The notes: generated by a model from the letters alone, not told the origin. 31,364 bases of DNA from Bacillota bacterium (GCA_023433945.1 JAEYTP010000066.1:1-31364), one strand, 5' to 3'. Numbered from the stretch's first letter, positions 8,103 to 16,996 are shown. Made by a program: numbers and translations.

Positions 8103-8966
8103 ATGAAAAAAATAGGTTTTATTGGACTTGGTAAAATGGGAGCAGGTGTTTGTCATAATTTTGTAAACAAAGGTTTTACAGTTTCTTTATATGATAAAAA
8201 TCCTGCGGCTATGGAGCAATTTAAGGAAAAAGCTAAACTGTGTGATAATCCTGTTGATGTATTTAATAAAAGCGACTGTACTTTTTTATCACTTCCTTCA
8301 TCTGTCCAGGTGGAGGAACTAGTAAGTTTTTTTATGAAAGAGGGGGTAAAGGGTAAGACAATCATTGATTTATCAACAAGCTATCCAATGTCAACCAGAA
8401 AACTCCATGCGGAATTTAAAGCTAATGGAGGAGCATTTCTTGATGCACCACTTCAGGGGAATCCTGCGTCGGCTCTTAAAGGTACTCTAACTGCTCTTGT
8501 TGGAGGAGATGAGGAGGACTTTAAAGACAATGAGGAACTGTTTAATGCCTTTTGCACTCGTGCTACGCTAGTTGGCGGGTCAGGTGCAGGACATCTTTAC
8601 AAGTTGGCTTTCAATTTCACAGGCTTGTCATATGCAGTAACTTTATCACATATGTTCCCTTTGATGGAAAAGTACGGCATTGATATTCAACAGCTATTTG
8701 ATGAAATGACTCAAAGTACACTGGACTGTGGAGTTCTAAGACTATATGGACCAAAGATTGTTAATAGAAATTACCGTAACGATTTTGCTTTAGGATTTGG
8801 ACTAAAAGACCTTACTTATATCAGACAGCTTTTTGAGGAATTTAAGGTCCCCGCATATATTGTAGATGCTGAATTAACACTGCTTCGTACTGCAGTCAAG
8901 GAAGGCAGAGAGGCAAATGACTTTAGCGAATGCTCGGCAGTAATGCGCGAATTTCTCGGAATTTAA
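8103..8966 (+). CDS. Beta-hydroxyacid dehydrogenase family oxidoreductase (copy 1)
   Basis: This is an NAD(P)-dependent member of the 3-hydroxyisobutyrate/6-phosphogluconate dehydrogenase family, 287 residues from this start. The Rossmann motif IGFIGLGKMGAG is at residues 4-15. The substrate loop reads FLDAPLQGNPASALKGTL, in place of the family's usual DAPVSGG form. The catalytic lysine is K167 in the GxGxxxKxxxN motif GAGHLYKLAFN. A GTG at 8094 is in frame, but AGGAGGTGAG at 8089-8098 serves ATG 8103. It is the first gene of the island, before the binding protein. It should reduce or oxidise a small hydroxy-acid or aldehyde from the imported substrate. The substrate is unknown, and the loop resembles that of the second copy at 13916. 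Confidence 0.85.
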   Translation: MKKIGFIGLGKMGAGVCHNFVNKGFTVSLYDKNPAAMEQFKEKAKLCDNPVDVFNKSDCTFLSLPSSVQVEELVSFFMKEGVKGKTIIDLSTSYPMSTRKLHAEFKANGGAFLDAPLQGNPASALKGTLTALVGGDEEDFKDNEELFNAFCTRATLVGGSGAGHLYKLAFNFTGLSYAVTLSHMFPLMEKYGIDIQQLFDEMTQSTLDCGVLRLYGPKIVNRNYRNDFALGFGLKDLTYIRQLFEEFKVPAYIVDAELTLLRTAVKEGREANDFSECSAVMREFLGI

Positions 8967-9073
8967 GACAATAAATAATGCTTTTAAAATTAGATATGTA
9001 TTTTAGGGCCAAAAGCCTTGAAATAGAAGATGTTGCAGATGTGTGACATACTAATTTTTTGAGGAGGAAAAAT

Positions 9074-10492
9074 ATGAAAAAGGTGCTAAAATCAATTACT
9101 GCATTGTTTCTTGCTGTAGCGATGGTTCTTCCACTCGCTGCTTGCACAACAGGAGGGACACAGCAGCAAAGTTCTTCACAGTCTGAGAAGACCGCAGGAC
9201 AGTCTGCAGAAACTGGAGCAGACAGGCTTGCAAAACAAAAAGAGCTTAACGTAATGTTTGTTGCCGGAAATTTCCCAGAATCACTTCAGAAGGTGTACAA
9301 GGACTTTGAAAAAGAAAATAATGTAACTGTAAATTACAGTGTTCTTGGGGTTGACACTTATTTTCAAAAGATGTTGGTTGAGTTGTCCTCAAACAGCGAT
9401 GCATATGACCTGATTTATCTTATGTCTCCCCAATTCATTCAATATGCATCAAATGGTTGGCTAACTCCATTGGATGATTTTATAGCAGACAAGACTATTA
9501 CAGATGATCAGATTTTAGATATCGATGGTCTTATGACGTCATCTGTTGATGCACAAAGATACCAAGACAAGTTGTATGGTATTCCGGTTGCATCGCTCAC
9601 TTGTCTCCTTTATTACAGAAAAGATCTTTTTGAAAAAGCAGGACTTGATCCAAATAAGCCACCTGAAACTTGGGAGCAGTTTGCAGAGTATGCAAAAATT
9701 CTGAACAAAGACGGTATTGCTGGTGCAGCAATGAGAGGTGCAAGAAGTGCCGGCGGATCTGAAGGTCTAATATGGCATTGGCCGATGGTTATGGAAGCCA
9801 TGGGCGGTAACTTTGTAAAAGATTTCCCGAGTGACATGACACCTACACTTAATACTCCTGAAGTAATAAAATCTATTGAATACTATGCAGATATTCTCCA
9901 GAATTACAGCATTAAAGGTGCTACAACATGTAATTACGAAGATATAACAGTTGCCGTTCAACAGGGCGATCTGGCTATGTGGATAGACGGTGCCGCCATT
10001 GTTAAGAATTATATAGACCCAGAAAAGTCAAAAACAAAGGAAGCAGATGTTGGATTTGCACCTGTTCCAGCTGGTTCTGCCGGTAGAATAGCACCATTGA
10101 ATGTTCATTCTGTTAATATTCCTGCTAATGCAAAAAATAAAGAGCTTGCTTGGAAGTTTATACAATGGTCTACATCTGAAGATATATTAGTGAGATTAGC
10201 AACTGAAGGTAACCTTGTGACTGTTTCAAGGAAATCAGTGTATGATAATGAGGAGTTCAAATCAAAGAATAACATTGGAAATGGTGAATGGCTGAAGGCA
10301 ATGAATGATTCTCTTGCAGACTATGCTAATCCAAACTACAGACCTCTCAACCCGGAATGGCCGGAAGTTGCTGATGTAATCAGTGGTCATATATCTAATG
10401 TTTTTGCTGGACAAATTTCAGCTGCTGATGCCATGGCAAAGGCAAATGATGAAGTAGAGAAAATTTATAAGGAAGCTGGTTATTTGAAATAA
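9074..10492 (+). CDS. Sugar ABC transporter substrate-binding lipoprotein (family 1)
   Basis: This is the extracytoplasmic receptor of the ABC importer encoded just downstream. The first 24 residues are a lipoprotein signal: a basic MKK start, a hydrophobic core and the lipobox LAAC with C24 as lipidation site. A Ser/Gln/Thr-rich linker follows. The mature part is a family-1 extracellular solute-binding protein, with typical stretches such as LNVMFVAGNFPES, DLIYLMSPQFIQYASNGWL and YGIPVASLTCLLYYRKDLFE. It has 472 residues. An in-frame TTG at 9059 is rejected because GAGGAGG at 9061-9067 sits between it and ATG 9074. It lies 107 bp after the dehydrogenase, and a strong hairpin separates it from the permeases. 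Its ligand is likely the sulfated carbohydrate; this is inference. Confidence 0.95.
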   Translation: MKKVLKSITALFLAVAMVLPLAACTTGGTQQQSSSQSEKTAGQSAETGADRLAKQKELNVMFVAGNFPESLQKVYKDFEKENNVTVNYSVLGVDTYFQKMLVELSSNSDAYDLIYLMSPQFIQYASNGWLTPLDDFIADKTITDDQILDIDGLMTSSVDAQRYQDKLYGIPVASLTCLLYYRKDLFEKAGLDPNKPPETWEQFAEYAKILNKDGIAGAAMRGARSAGGSEGLIWHWPMVMEAMGGNFVKDFPSDMTPTLNTPEVIKSIEYYADILQNYSIKGATTCNYEDITVAVQQGDLAMWIDGAAIVKNYIDPEKSKTKEADVGFAPVPAGSAGRIAPLNVHSVNIPANAKNKELAWKFIQWSTSEDILVRLATEGNLVTVSRKSVYDNEEFKSKNNIGNGEWLKAMNDSLADYANPNYRPLNPEWPEVADVISGHISNVFAGQISAADAMAKANDEVEKIYKEAGYLK

Positions 10493-10546
10493 TCTAAAGT
10501 CTTAGATTGTACTAGTATGTCAGATTGTAATATCAGTGGTTATAGT

Positions 10547-10578
10547 ATTGGGGTGACCTTTAAAACGGTCACCCCAAT
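10547..10578 (+). other. Strong mRNA hairpin between binding protein and permeases
   Basis: ATTGGGGTGACC (10547-10558) and GGTCACCCCAAT (10567-10578) form a perfect 12-bp stem with an 8-nt loop. There is no T-run after it, so it is not a standard terminator. In importer operons such hairpins commonly protect the upstream message and so raise the binding protein above the permeases. Confidence 0.8.
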
Positions 10579-10647
10579 GTATCTTAGGAATTTATAATCC
10601 ACAAAATCCAATATAAAAACAAAAATTAAATTGGAGGTTTATAAATT

Positions 10648-11559
10648 ATGCGTAAAACAATGGCGTATAAAACAATTGACGCTGAACGTAAGAAATTACA
10701 GGTAGTGTTCTTATTACCTCTTTTAATATCTTTAATTATTTTAATTATTGTACCAATGGCAAGCTTATTCGGACTGTCATTTACAAACTTTAAAATGGTA
10801 AAACCTACATTCTCATTTACTGGTTTGGAAAATTATATAAATCTTTTGAAAGATGATGATTTTATTAATGCAGCTAAAAACAGCGTGTTCATGGTGTTTT
10901 TTAGTGTGCTTTTCCAAATGATTCTGGGAGTAAGCGCAGCGATTGTTATTTCAAAAACAAAGCGTTTTGTGGGAGTTGTACGTGCACTTATAATTATGCC
11001 CATGGTCATCCCACCGGTAATAATTGGCCTTATGTGGAGAATTCTCTTACTTCCTACTTATGGAGGTATTGATGTCCTTCTGGATACTATAGGCTGGGTG
11101 AATTCGCCCGAATGGTTAGCGAATCCTATGACAGCAAAATTCGTGCTTGTGTTAGTAGCGGTATGGGAATGGACTCCTTTTGTAATCATCTTTGTTTTAG
11201 CGGCACTCGAAGGGCTTCCAGTATCACCATATGAAGCTGCCCGGATTGATGGCGCAAACCTGCTTCAGGAAATATATTACATCACACTTCCTCTTATCAA
11301 GAATGTTGTGAAATTTGTTCTGGTTTTCAGAGTTGTGGAAGGACTTAAAATTTTTCCGTTGGTATTTGCACTTACGCAGGGTGGTCCTGGCAGAAACACT
11401 GAGGAATTAACCTACTTTATATATTCTGAAGGTTTTATCAAATTTAGAACCGGGTACGCTTCAGCTGCAGCTATGTTAATGTTTGCCGTACTCATTATAC
11501 TGGTCGCTCTTTTCTATGCAAAGAGGAATACGAAGAGTAAGGAGGGTGAAAAAGTATGA
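10648..11559 (+). CDS. Sugar ABC transporter permease (MalF/UgpA type)
   Basis: This is the first of two membrane subunits of the importer. The protein has 303 residues with about six transmembrane helices, the first at about 23-45. The EAA loop reads EAARIDGANLLQEIYYITLP, the site that docks the ATPase. GGAGG at 10632-10636 precedes ATG 10648. The end overlaps the second permease by 4 bp (ATGA), so the two are translationally coupled. No ATP-binding subunit is present in the cluster. Family-1 importers in Firmicutes often share one MsmX/UgpC-type ATPase, so the missing subunit is probably encoded elsewhere. The family assignment is secure; the substrate is not known. Confidence 0.95.
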   Translation: MRKTMAYKTIDAERKKLQVVFLLPLLISLIILIIVPMASLFGLSFTNFKMVKPTFSFTGLENYINLLKDDDFINAAKNSVFMVFFSVLFQMILGVSAAIVISKTKRFVGVVRALIIMPMVIPPVIIGLMWRILLLPTYGGIDVLLDTIGWVNSPEWLANPMTAKFVLVLVAVWEWTPFVIIFVLAALEGLPVSPYEAARIDGANLLQEIYYITLPLIKNVVKFVLVFRVVEGLKIFPLVFALTQGGPGRNTEELTYFIYSEGFIKFRTGYASAAAMLMFAVLIILVALFYAKRNTKSKEGEKV

Positions 11560-12392
11560 AGAAAAATTTTCTACAGCAAACAGCAACTGCATCTAAAGGA
11601 CTTTTCGTCACATTTCTTATGTTCTGTACACTATTTCCGTTTTATTGGACGCTAATGATTTCATTAAAAACACAGAAGCAAGCATTTGAAGTCCCTCCAA
11701 AATTGATATTTACACCGATATTCGATAATTATATGGAGCTATTTGTCTCGGGTGGTTTTGTAAAATTCTTTATAAACAGCTTTTTTGTTAGCATACTATC
11801 GGTAGGATTAGCTTTGGCAATAGGTATACCTTCAGCTTACATTTTTGCAAGGTGTGAATTCAGGTTTAAAAAAGCTTTCTTTTATGTTCTTCTTATAACA
11901 AGGATGAGTCCTGGTGCCGTTTTTGTCATACCCTACTTTGTTGCATATAACAAACTGAATATGATTGATACTTATATTGGGCTTACATTAATCCTTTTTG
12001 CTACAAACCTTGGTATTATCGTTTGGTCTCTGAGAGCCTTCATGGAGGAAATACCAATAAGCCTTGAGGAGTCTGCGCGTATTGATGGGTGTAGCATGCT
12101 TAAAACACTTTTTAAGATTACAATACCGCTATCAACACCAGGAATTGCGTCTACAGGTATAATATCGTTTATCTTTTCCTGGAATGAGTTCCTGTTCCCA
12201 TTGCTGCTTTCCAGAACTAAGACTGCAACAGCTCCCATAGGAATTCTTAACTTTTTAGTATTTGAGAAAATGAATTGGGGTATAATTGCTGCAGGTTGTA
12301 TTCTGATTGCCCTTCCAGTACTCATCTTTGGAATTATTATGAGAAAATACTATGTAAAAGGTTTGACACAAGGCAGCCTTGCTGGCGATTAA
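11556..12392 (+). CDS. Sugar ABC transporter permease (MalG/UgpE type)
   Basis: This is the second membrane subunit, 278 residues, with a first helix at about 15-36 and further helices to the C terminus. The EAA loop is EESARIDGCSMLKTLFKITI. It ends in the characteristic RKYYVKGLTQGSLAG tail of MalG-like carbohydrate permeases. Its ATG sits in the 4-bp overlap with the preceding permease, and AAGGAGGGTGA lies just upstream. It pairs with the permease at 10648 and the lipoprotein at 9074. The sulfatase follows 27 bp later, so transport and desulfation are probably co-transcribed. Confidence 0.95.
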   Translation: MKKNFLQQTATASKGLFVTFLMFCTLFPFYWTLMISLKTQKQAFEVPPKLIFTPIFDNYMELFVSGGFVKFFINSFFVSILSVGLALAIGIPSAYIFARCEFRFKKAFFYVLLITRMSPGAVFVIPYFVAYNKLNMIDTYIGLTLILFATNLGIIVWSLRAFMEEIPISLEESARIDGCSMLKTLFKITIPLSTPGIASTGIISFIFSWNEFLFPLLLSRTKTATAPIGILNFLVFEKMNWGIIAAGCILIALPVLIFGIIMRKYYVKGLTQGSLAGD

Positions 12393-12419
12393 TAAATAAA
12401 AGTGAAGTGGGTGAATTCC

Positions 12420-13871
12420 ATGTCATATAATACCGAAAAAAAACCTAATATCTTATTCGTCCTCACTGATGATCAAGGATATTGGGCTCTGGGGTGTAAT
12501 GGAAATAATGAAATTATTACACCAAACATTGACTCTCTTGCATCAGAAGGTGTAAGGTTTGAAAACTTCTTTTGTGTTTCTCCGGTCTGTTCTCCGGCGA
12601 GGGCATCATTGTTGACAGGACGTATACCATCACAGCATGGAGTCCATGATTGGATTCGAGAAGGTAATACAGGAGCAAATGCCATAGAGTACCTTAAAGA
12701 TATGCCTGGGTACACGGAATATCTTGCTCAATTAGGTTACAATTGTGCTCACAGTGGGAAATGGCATTTGGGTGATAATGCTAAGCCCCAAAAAGGATTT
12801 ACAAGGTGGTATGCTCACCAACGTGGAGGCGGGGATTATTACAATGCACCTATGGTAAAAAACGGCGAATTAATCAATGAGCCAACCTACGTTACCGATG
12901 CAATTACTGAAAATGCATTGCTTTTTCTAGATGAGTTGACAAAGGAGGACAAACCGTTCTATCTTGGTGTTCATTACACTGCTCCTCACAGTCCATGGAC
13001 TAATGGAAACCATCCAATTGAACTTACAAGTCTGTATGATGATTGTCCGTTTGAAACATGTAAGGTGAGAGAACCACATCCCTGGGCGATATACTCAACC
13101 GCACCGGATGCGCCAACTCCAGAAACTGCTAAAAATCCCCGTGAAAATTTGAAGGGTTACTTTGCTGCAGTTACCGGAGTTGATCGAAGTGTTGGCCGTA
13201 TAATTGAGAGATTAAAAGAACTGCAAATCTATGACAATACCTTGGTTATCTTTACTGCCGACAATGGTTTTAATTGTGGGCATCATGGTATATGGGGCAA
13301 GGGGAACGGAACATTCCCTCTAAATATGTATGATACCTCGATTAAGGTACCTTTTATTATGCGGCATCCAGAGGTTATTAAACCTGGAAGGGTATGTAAA
13401 ACAATGGTCAGTGGTTATGACTTTATGCCTACCATTCTTGAATATGTCGGAATTGAAAATCCTGAGTGCGACGAACTGCCAGGAAAGAGCTTCTATAACC
13501 AACTTATATTAGATAAAGAATCCCCAAATTCCCGACCGGTTGTGGTCTTTGATGAATATGGACCGGTACGGATGATACGTACAAGTGAGTACAAATATAT
13601 TTATAGGTATCCATACGGTCCCGATGAATTTTACAATCTTATTAAAGATCCGGAAGAAGAGATAAATTGTATTAATAAACTGGAATATGCCGATACGATC
13701 AAGCAACTCAAGATTCAGATGGATGAATGGTTCAAAAAATATGTTAATCCTGATATGGACGGTACGAAGGAACGTGTAAGTGGCAATGGACAGATTAAAA
13801 AAGCCGGAAAATACGCAGAAGGCGAAAAAAACTACTGTGAGTTAGGATATAGAATTACTTATGACATTTAA
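12420..13871 (+). CDS. Cys-type sulfatase (arylsulfatase/alkaline phosphatase superfamily)
   Basis: It hydrolyses a sulfate ester, releasing sulfate. The protein has 483 residues from ATG 12420. A GTG at 12402 is in frame, but it lacks a ribosome site and would only add six residues. The metal-binding start is PNILFVLTDDQGYWALG (D17, D18). The nucleophile is C57 in the signature CSPARASLLTGR, which must become formylglycine. GKWHLG, HYTAPHSPW and the second metal motif TADNGFNCGHHG are all present. There is no signal peptide or lipobox, so it should work in the cytosol on an imported substrate. The radical-SAM maturase at 17012 is the obvious activator. Substrate specificity (which sugar and which hydroxyl) is not readable. 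Confidence 0.95.
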   Translation: MSYNTEKKPNILFVLTDDQGYWALGCNGNNEIITPNIDSLASEGVRFENFFCVSPVCSPARASLLTGRIPSQHGVHDWIREGNTGANAIEYLKDMPGYTEYLAQLGYNCAHSGKWHLGDNAKPQKGFTRWYAHQRGGGDYYNAPMVKNGELINEPTYVTDAITENALLFLDELTKEDKPFYLGVHYTAPHSPWTNGNHPIELTSLYDDCPFETCKVREPHPWAIYSTAPDAPTPETAKNPRENLKGYFAAVTGVDRSVGRIIERLKELQIYDNTLVIFTADNGFNCGHHGIWGKGNGTFPLNMYDTSIKVPFIMRHPEVIKPGRVCKTMVSGYDFMPTILEYVGIENPECDELPGKSFYNQLILDKESPNSRPVVVFDEYGPVRMIRTSEYKYIYRYPYGPDEFYNLIKDPEEEINCINKLEYADTIKQLKIQMDEWFKKYVNPDMDGTKERVSGNGQIKKAGKYAEGEKNYCELGYRITYDI

Positions 13872-13915
13872 AGCTGGAATGACTTTATTTAGCTTTATAA
13901 AACAGGGGGTTAATT

Positions 13916-14776
13916 ATGATCATCGGTTGTATTGGTCTTGGTAGAATGGGAAGCGGTGTGTGCCAAAGTATTATCCGTAAAGGCTATAAAGTTTGGGCTT
14001 ATGACATAAACCCACAAGCCGCCTTAGCCTTTGAAGGAAAGGCATCTATTGCACATAGTCTTGTAGAGATACGAGATATATGTGATTGTTTCATAGTTTC
14101 ATTACCTGGTTCTATTGAAGTAGAACAGCTTGTAAATGAGATGCTTTCATATAATATTAGTGGGAAAGTGATTATTGATATTAGTACGAGCTTTCCAGGC
14201 TCAACAAAAAAGCTTGCAGGAAAAGTCTGTGAAGCAGGTGGTGTGCTTCTGGACGTACCATTAGCTGGAACTCCTGCCGCTGCTGCAGAAGGCAAACTTT
14301 CAGTTTATGTGGGAGGAAGCAGGGAAGGATATGAGCGAGTGGAGGAAATCATTAAAGCATTCGCTGAAAATATTCAGTACATGGGCGATTCTGGCAGTGG
14401 AAATATTGCTAAGCTTGTCAACAATTATCTTGCAATTATGTATTGCAATCTTTACGCGGAAATTTTCCCGCTGGCTGAAAGCCTTGGAATGGATCCCACA
14501 TTGCTCTTTGAGTCAATCAGTAAAACCGGTGTTGCCTGTATGCCATACAAACTTTATGCAAAAAAGATTGTTGAAAGAGAATATCCTATTTCGTTTTCAG
14601 TTGATCTTGCTTGTAAGGATATGACCTATGTGGCATTGCTTGCTGAAGAGGCGGGTGTAGAGTTACCACTTCTTACGCAAGGGCTTGGAATGCTGGTCCG
14701 AACTTCCGGCGATGGCATGGGCGGCTTGGATATTAGTGTAGCAGCTGAAAATGTACGGCGGTTGTTTAAAAGATAA
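13916..14776 (+). CDS. Beta-hydroxyacid dehydrogenase family oxidoreductase (copy 2)
   Basis: This is a second 3-hydroxyisobutyrate-dehydrogenase-like protein, 286 residues. GCIGLGRMGSG (residues 4-14) is the dinucleotide-binding start. The substrate loop is LLDVPLAGTPAAAAEGKL. The catalytic lysine is in SGSGNIAKLVNNYL. It shares its fold and the D-x-P-L-x-G-x-P-A loop pattern with copy 1, but the two are clearly diverged, so they probably act on different intermediates or in opposite directions. CAGGGGG lies just before ATG 13916. It sits 44 bp after the sulfatase and 24 bp before the epimerase. YihU-type sulfolactaldehyde reductases belong to the same family, but the GRT-type loop I recall for YihU is not present. 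Confidence 0.87.
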   Translation: MIIGCIGLGRMGSGVCQSIIRKGYKVWAYDINPQAALAFEGKASIAHSLVEIRDICDCFIVSLPGSIEVEQLVNEMLSYNISGKVIIDISTSFPGSTKKLAGKVCEAGGVLLDVPLAGTPAAAAEGKLSVYVGGSREGYERVEEIIKAFAENIQYMGDSGSGNIAKLVNNYLAIMYCNLYAEIFPLAESLGMDPTLLFESISKTGVACMPYKLYAKKIVEREYPISFSVDLACKDMTYVALLAEEAGVELPLLTQGLGMLVRTSGDGMGGLDISVAAENVRRLFKR

Positions 14777-14800
14777 TTTTAAACATGGGAGATAGATTAT

Positions 14801-16018
14801 ATGGATACTTGCAATGCCCAGATACACGAGCTTTATAATTTTTATAGGGAGTATTTGCTATCTGATGTTATAGCTTTCTGGGAGGATCGGACAATTGATC
14901 TGGAGTTTGGTGGATTTATTACAGGTTTTGATCGTACTGGTAATATAATTGATGAAAGCAAGAATACATGGATGCAAGGCCGCCAGGTCTGGATGTTTTC
15001 CACACTTTATGAAAAGGTGGAAAACCGTGAAAAATGGCTTCGGTTGGCTCGGCACGGTCGCAATTTTCTCGCCGAAAGGGCTTATGCGGGTAATGGACAG
15101 TGGAACTATATACTTGGCAGGAATGGCTCAGTAATTCAAGGACCAGTATCGGTATTTGGAGATTTGTTTGCTCTGGAAGGTTTAAGTGCATACTGCCTTG
15201 CTTCCGGTGACAGAAGAGATTTAAAGCTTATAGAAGAAACGCTGGAGGCTGTGACAATTGAGCTTGAGCAGGCAGCTTTTCATAGGATTGCACCTCAAAA
15301 ACGGTTTGAAGGAACGGAGATTCAAGGAGTTTACATGATAGCCTTAAATTCACTTGAACCAGTAGAACGACTACTTGGTGACGGTAGGGCAAAAAAGCTT
15401 AGGTGCCTTTGTCTAGAAAAGATTATGACCCGTTTTTCAAATCCTAAGGCAGGGCTTATGTTTGACATTCTTTCCGGTGAGGGTACCAAGGTACCTGGCT
15501 CAGGAATATTGGTAAATCCCGGGCATACCTTTGAATCTATGTGGTTTTGCTTAGAAGCGGCAATGCAGCTCGGAATGGAAGAATATATTCAGCCTGCGGT
15601 TAAAATTATTGAAGGTACGCTACGTATAAGTAAAGATTCCCAATATGGAGGAATATTCTACATGCTGACACCGGATGGTGGAAAACCAGATTTCTGGGAC
15701 TGGATTACTGAAAGAAATTTAAAATATGATGAAAAAGTATGGTGGACACATGCAGAGGCTTTATACAGTTTATTGCTAGCATCTGAAGTAGGTAAGAGAC
15801 CTGAACTGTTTAGTGAATTTTTGAGTCTTCAGAACTGGTGCTTCAGCAATTTTGCTGATAAAGAATATGGGGAATGGTATTATGTTTTGAATCGTAATGG
15901 CATACCGCGGCTTGATATTAAGGGTGGACTACAAAAATGTGCTTTTCATTTGCCTCGTGCTTTGTATAAAATAATGATTCTTCTTAAAAAAATATCGGAA
16001 GGAAATTATAAACTATGA
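14801..16018 (+). CDS. AGE-family epimerase/isomerase (N-acylglucosamine 2-epimerase family)
   Basis: This is a cytosolic (alpha/alpha)6-barrel sugar epimerase or aldose-ketose isomerase, 405 residues. Family landmarks are MQGRQVWMFS (R61), NPGHTFESMWF (H242, E245), WWTHAEALYSLL (H317, E319) and KCAFHLPRALY (H383, R386); the two histidines at 242 and 383 correspond to the proton-exchange pair. Family members act on GlcNAc/ManNAc, glucose/mannose/fructose, cellobiose or sulfoquinovose (YihS). The motifs look nearest the N-acylglucosamine 2-epimerase/RnBP branch, but substrate prediction is unsafe. GGGAGATAG precedes ATG 14801. The last codons overlap the CBM9-like gene by 4 bp. The context suggests it processes the sugar released by the sulfatase. 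Confidence 0.9.
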   Translation: MDTCNAQIHELYNFYREYLLSDVIAFWEDRTIDLEFGGFITGFDRTGNIIDESKNTWMQGRQVWMFSTLYEKVENREKWLRLARHGRNFLAERAYAGNGQWNYILGRNGSVIQGPVSVFGDLFALEGLSAYCLASGDRRDLKLIEETLEAVTIELEQAAFHRIAPQKRFEGTEIQGVYMIALNSLEPVERLLGDGRAKKLRCLCLEKIMTRFSNPKAGLMFDILSGEGTKVPGSGILVNPGHTFESMWFCLEAAMQLGMEEYIQPAVKIIEGTLRISKDSQYGGIFYMLTPDGGKPDFWDWITERNLKYDEKVWWTHAEALYSLLLASEVGKRPELFSEFLSLQNWCFSNFADKEYGEWYYVLNRNGIPRLDIKGGLQKCAFHLPRALYKIMILLKKISEGNYKL

Positions 16019-16659
16019 ATAGTTATAAATTAGTATATGCCTCAGAGCGTGATATTACGGTAGATAAATTCTGGAATAATGTGGATTACGCATTAATATC
16101 AAATTATCCATGGGATGATAATGGGTATAAGCCTGAAGTCCGTGTAAGAGCAATATATACAAATAAAGGAATTTCAGTCTGTTTTGAGTCTTTTGAAACA
16201 AAGATTAAGGCGGAATATACACAGCAAAATGATCCTGTTTATAACGACAGCTGTGTAGAATTCTACGTTAACCCTTCCCCCGAAACCGACAATCGTTATA
16301 TGAGTTTTGAAATAAACTCAATCGGAACCATTTCTGTTGGTATTGGGACAACCAATTCAGACCGTGAAAAGGTATATGTTGAAGACCCGGTAGGCTTTTA
16401 TGGTATCAAGGCATCCGAAACTAAGGAGTCGGTACAAAATTACCATAAGGACTGTTGGGCAGTGAGCTTTACTGTTCCTTATGAGCTGCTAGATAAATAT
16501 TACACGGGCCTTGATTTTAAGACTGGAAAGGTATTCAAAGGAAACTTTAATAAAATTGGTAGTATGCCAGCCAAACATTATGGCTGCTGGAACAAGATTG
16601 AAAATGACATACCAAAATTTCATTTACCACAATACTTTGGAGATATGATTTGCGATTGA
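16015..16659 (+). CDS. CBM9-like carbohydrate-binding protein, no signal peptide
   Basis: This is a 214-residue single-domain protein resembling the CBM9-like fold (DOMON-related, CBM9_2 type). Supporting stretches are YNDSCVEFYVNPSPETDNRY, SFEINSIGTISVGIG, WAVSFTVPYELLDKYY, FKGNFNKIG and the closing FHLPQYFGDMICD. Such domains normally bind glycan ends and are mostly secreted. Here no signal peptide or membrane segment is seen, so it should be cytosolic. Its ATG overlaps the epimerase stop by 4 bp, showing tight co-expression with that enzyme. Its role is unknown; a sugar-binding accessory or a chaperone for the epimerase are possibilities. The C terminus looks complete although a foreign fragment begins immediately after it. 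Confidence 0.78.
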   Translation: MNSYKLVYASERDITVDKFWNNVDYALISNYPWDDNGYKPEVRVRAIYTNKGISVCFESFETKIKAEYTQQNDPVYNDSCVEFYVNPSPETDNRYMSFEINSIGTISVGIGTTNSDREKVYVEDPVGFYGIKASETKESVQNYHKDCWAVSFTVPYELLDKYYTGLDFKTGKVFKGNFNKIGSMPAKHYGCWNKIENDIPKFHLPQYFGDMICD

Positions 16660-16699
16660 TTGCAGTGCCAATGAAGCTGGTATATACATCCAGATAAAC

Positions 16700-16996
16700 T
16701 TGTTCAAGATTTATAATCATCCTAAGGTACAAGCTGCTCTTTATGGCTTAAGGCCTGTAATTACAGGTGTTATATTGTATGCCGGTGTTAGTATAGCCAT
16801 AAAAAACGATATAATTGCTGCCGAATTTGATAGGCTTATTAATAATGGTTATTACCTCAATATATTAGGCTTTAATATATTTGAATTGAAAAGTATACTC
16901 ATCGTTGCTGTCGCCTTTGTCTTGCTCAAAAAAACAAAAGTCAGCCCGATATTTTTGATACTTGGCGCTGGGCTTTTTGGTATATTTATTTTCTAA
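16700..16996 (+). pseudogene. Chromate-transporter (ChrA) C-terminal remnant
   Basis: The frame is open from 16649 to a stop at 16994-16996. From about 16691 it reads like the last third of a short CHR-domain chromate transporter: NHPKVQAALYGLRPVITGVI, then FELKSILIVAVAFVLLKKTK and VSPIFLILGAGLFGIFIF. The first half of the domain, with its conserved N-terminal helices, is missing. The only possible starts are non-ATG (TTG 16700), with no ribosome site. It lies between the CBM9-like gene and the sulfatase maturase with no functional link, so I read it as a scar from a rearrangement at this junction. Family recognition is from the P-x-V-x-x-A-L-x-G-L-R-P motif and hydrophobic pattern. A real small membrane protein remains possible. 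Confidence 0.65.

Noticed and set aside
11972..12325. 117-codon minus-strand ORF inside the second permease gene
   Set aside because: Antisense shadow of a well-conserved permease, with no ribosome site of its own.
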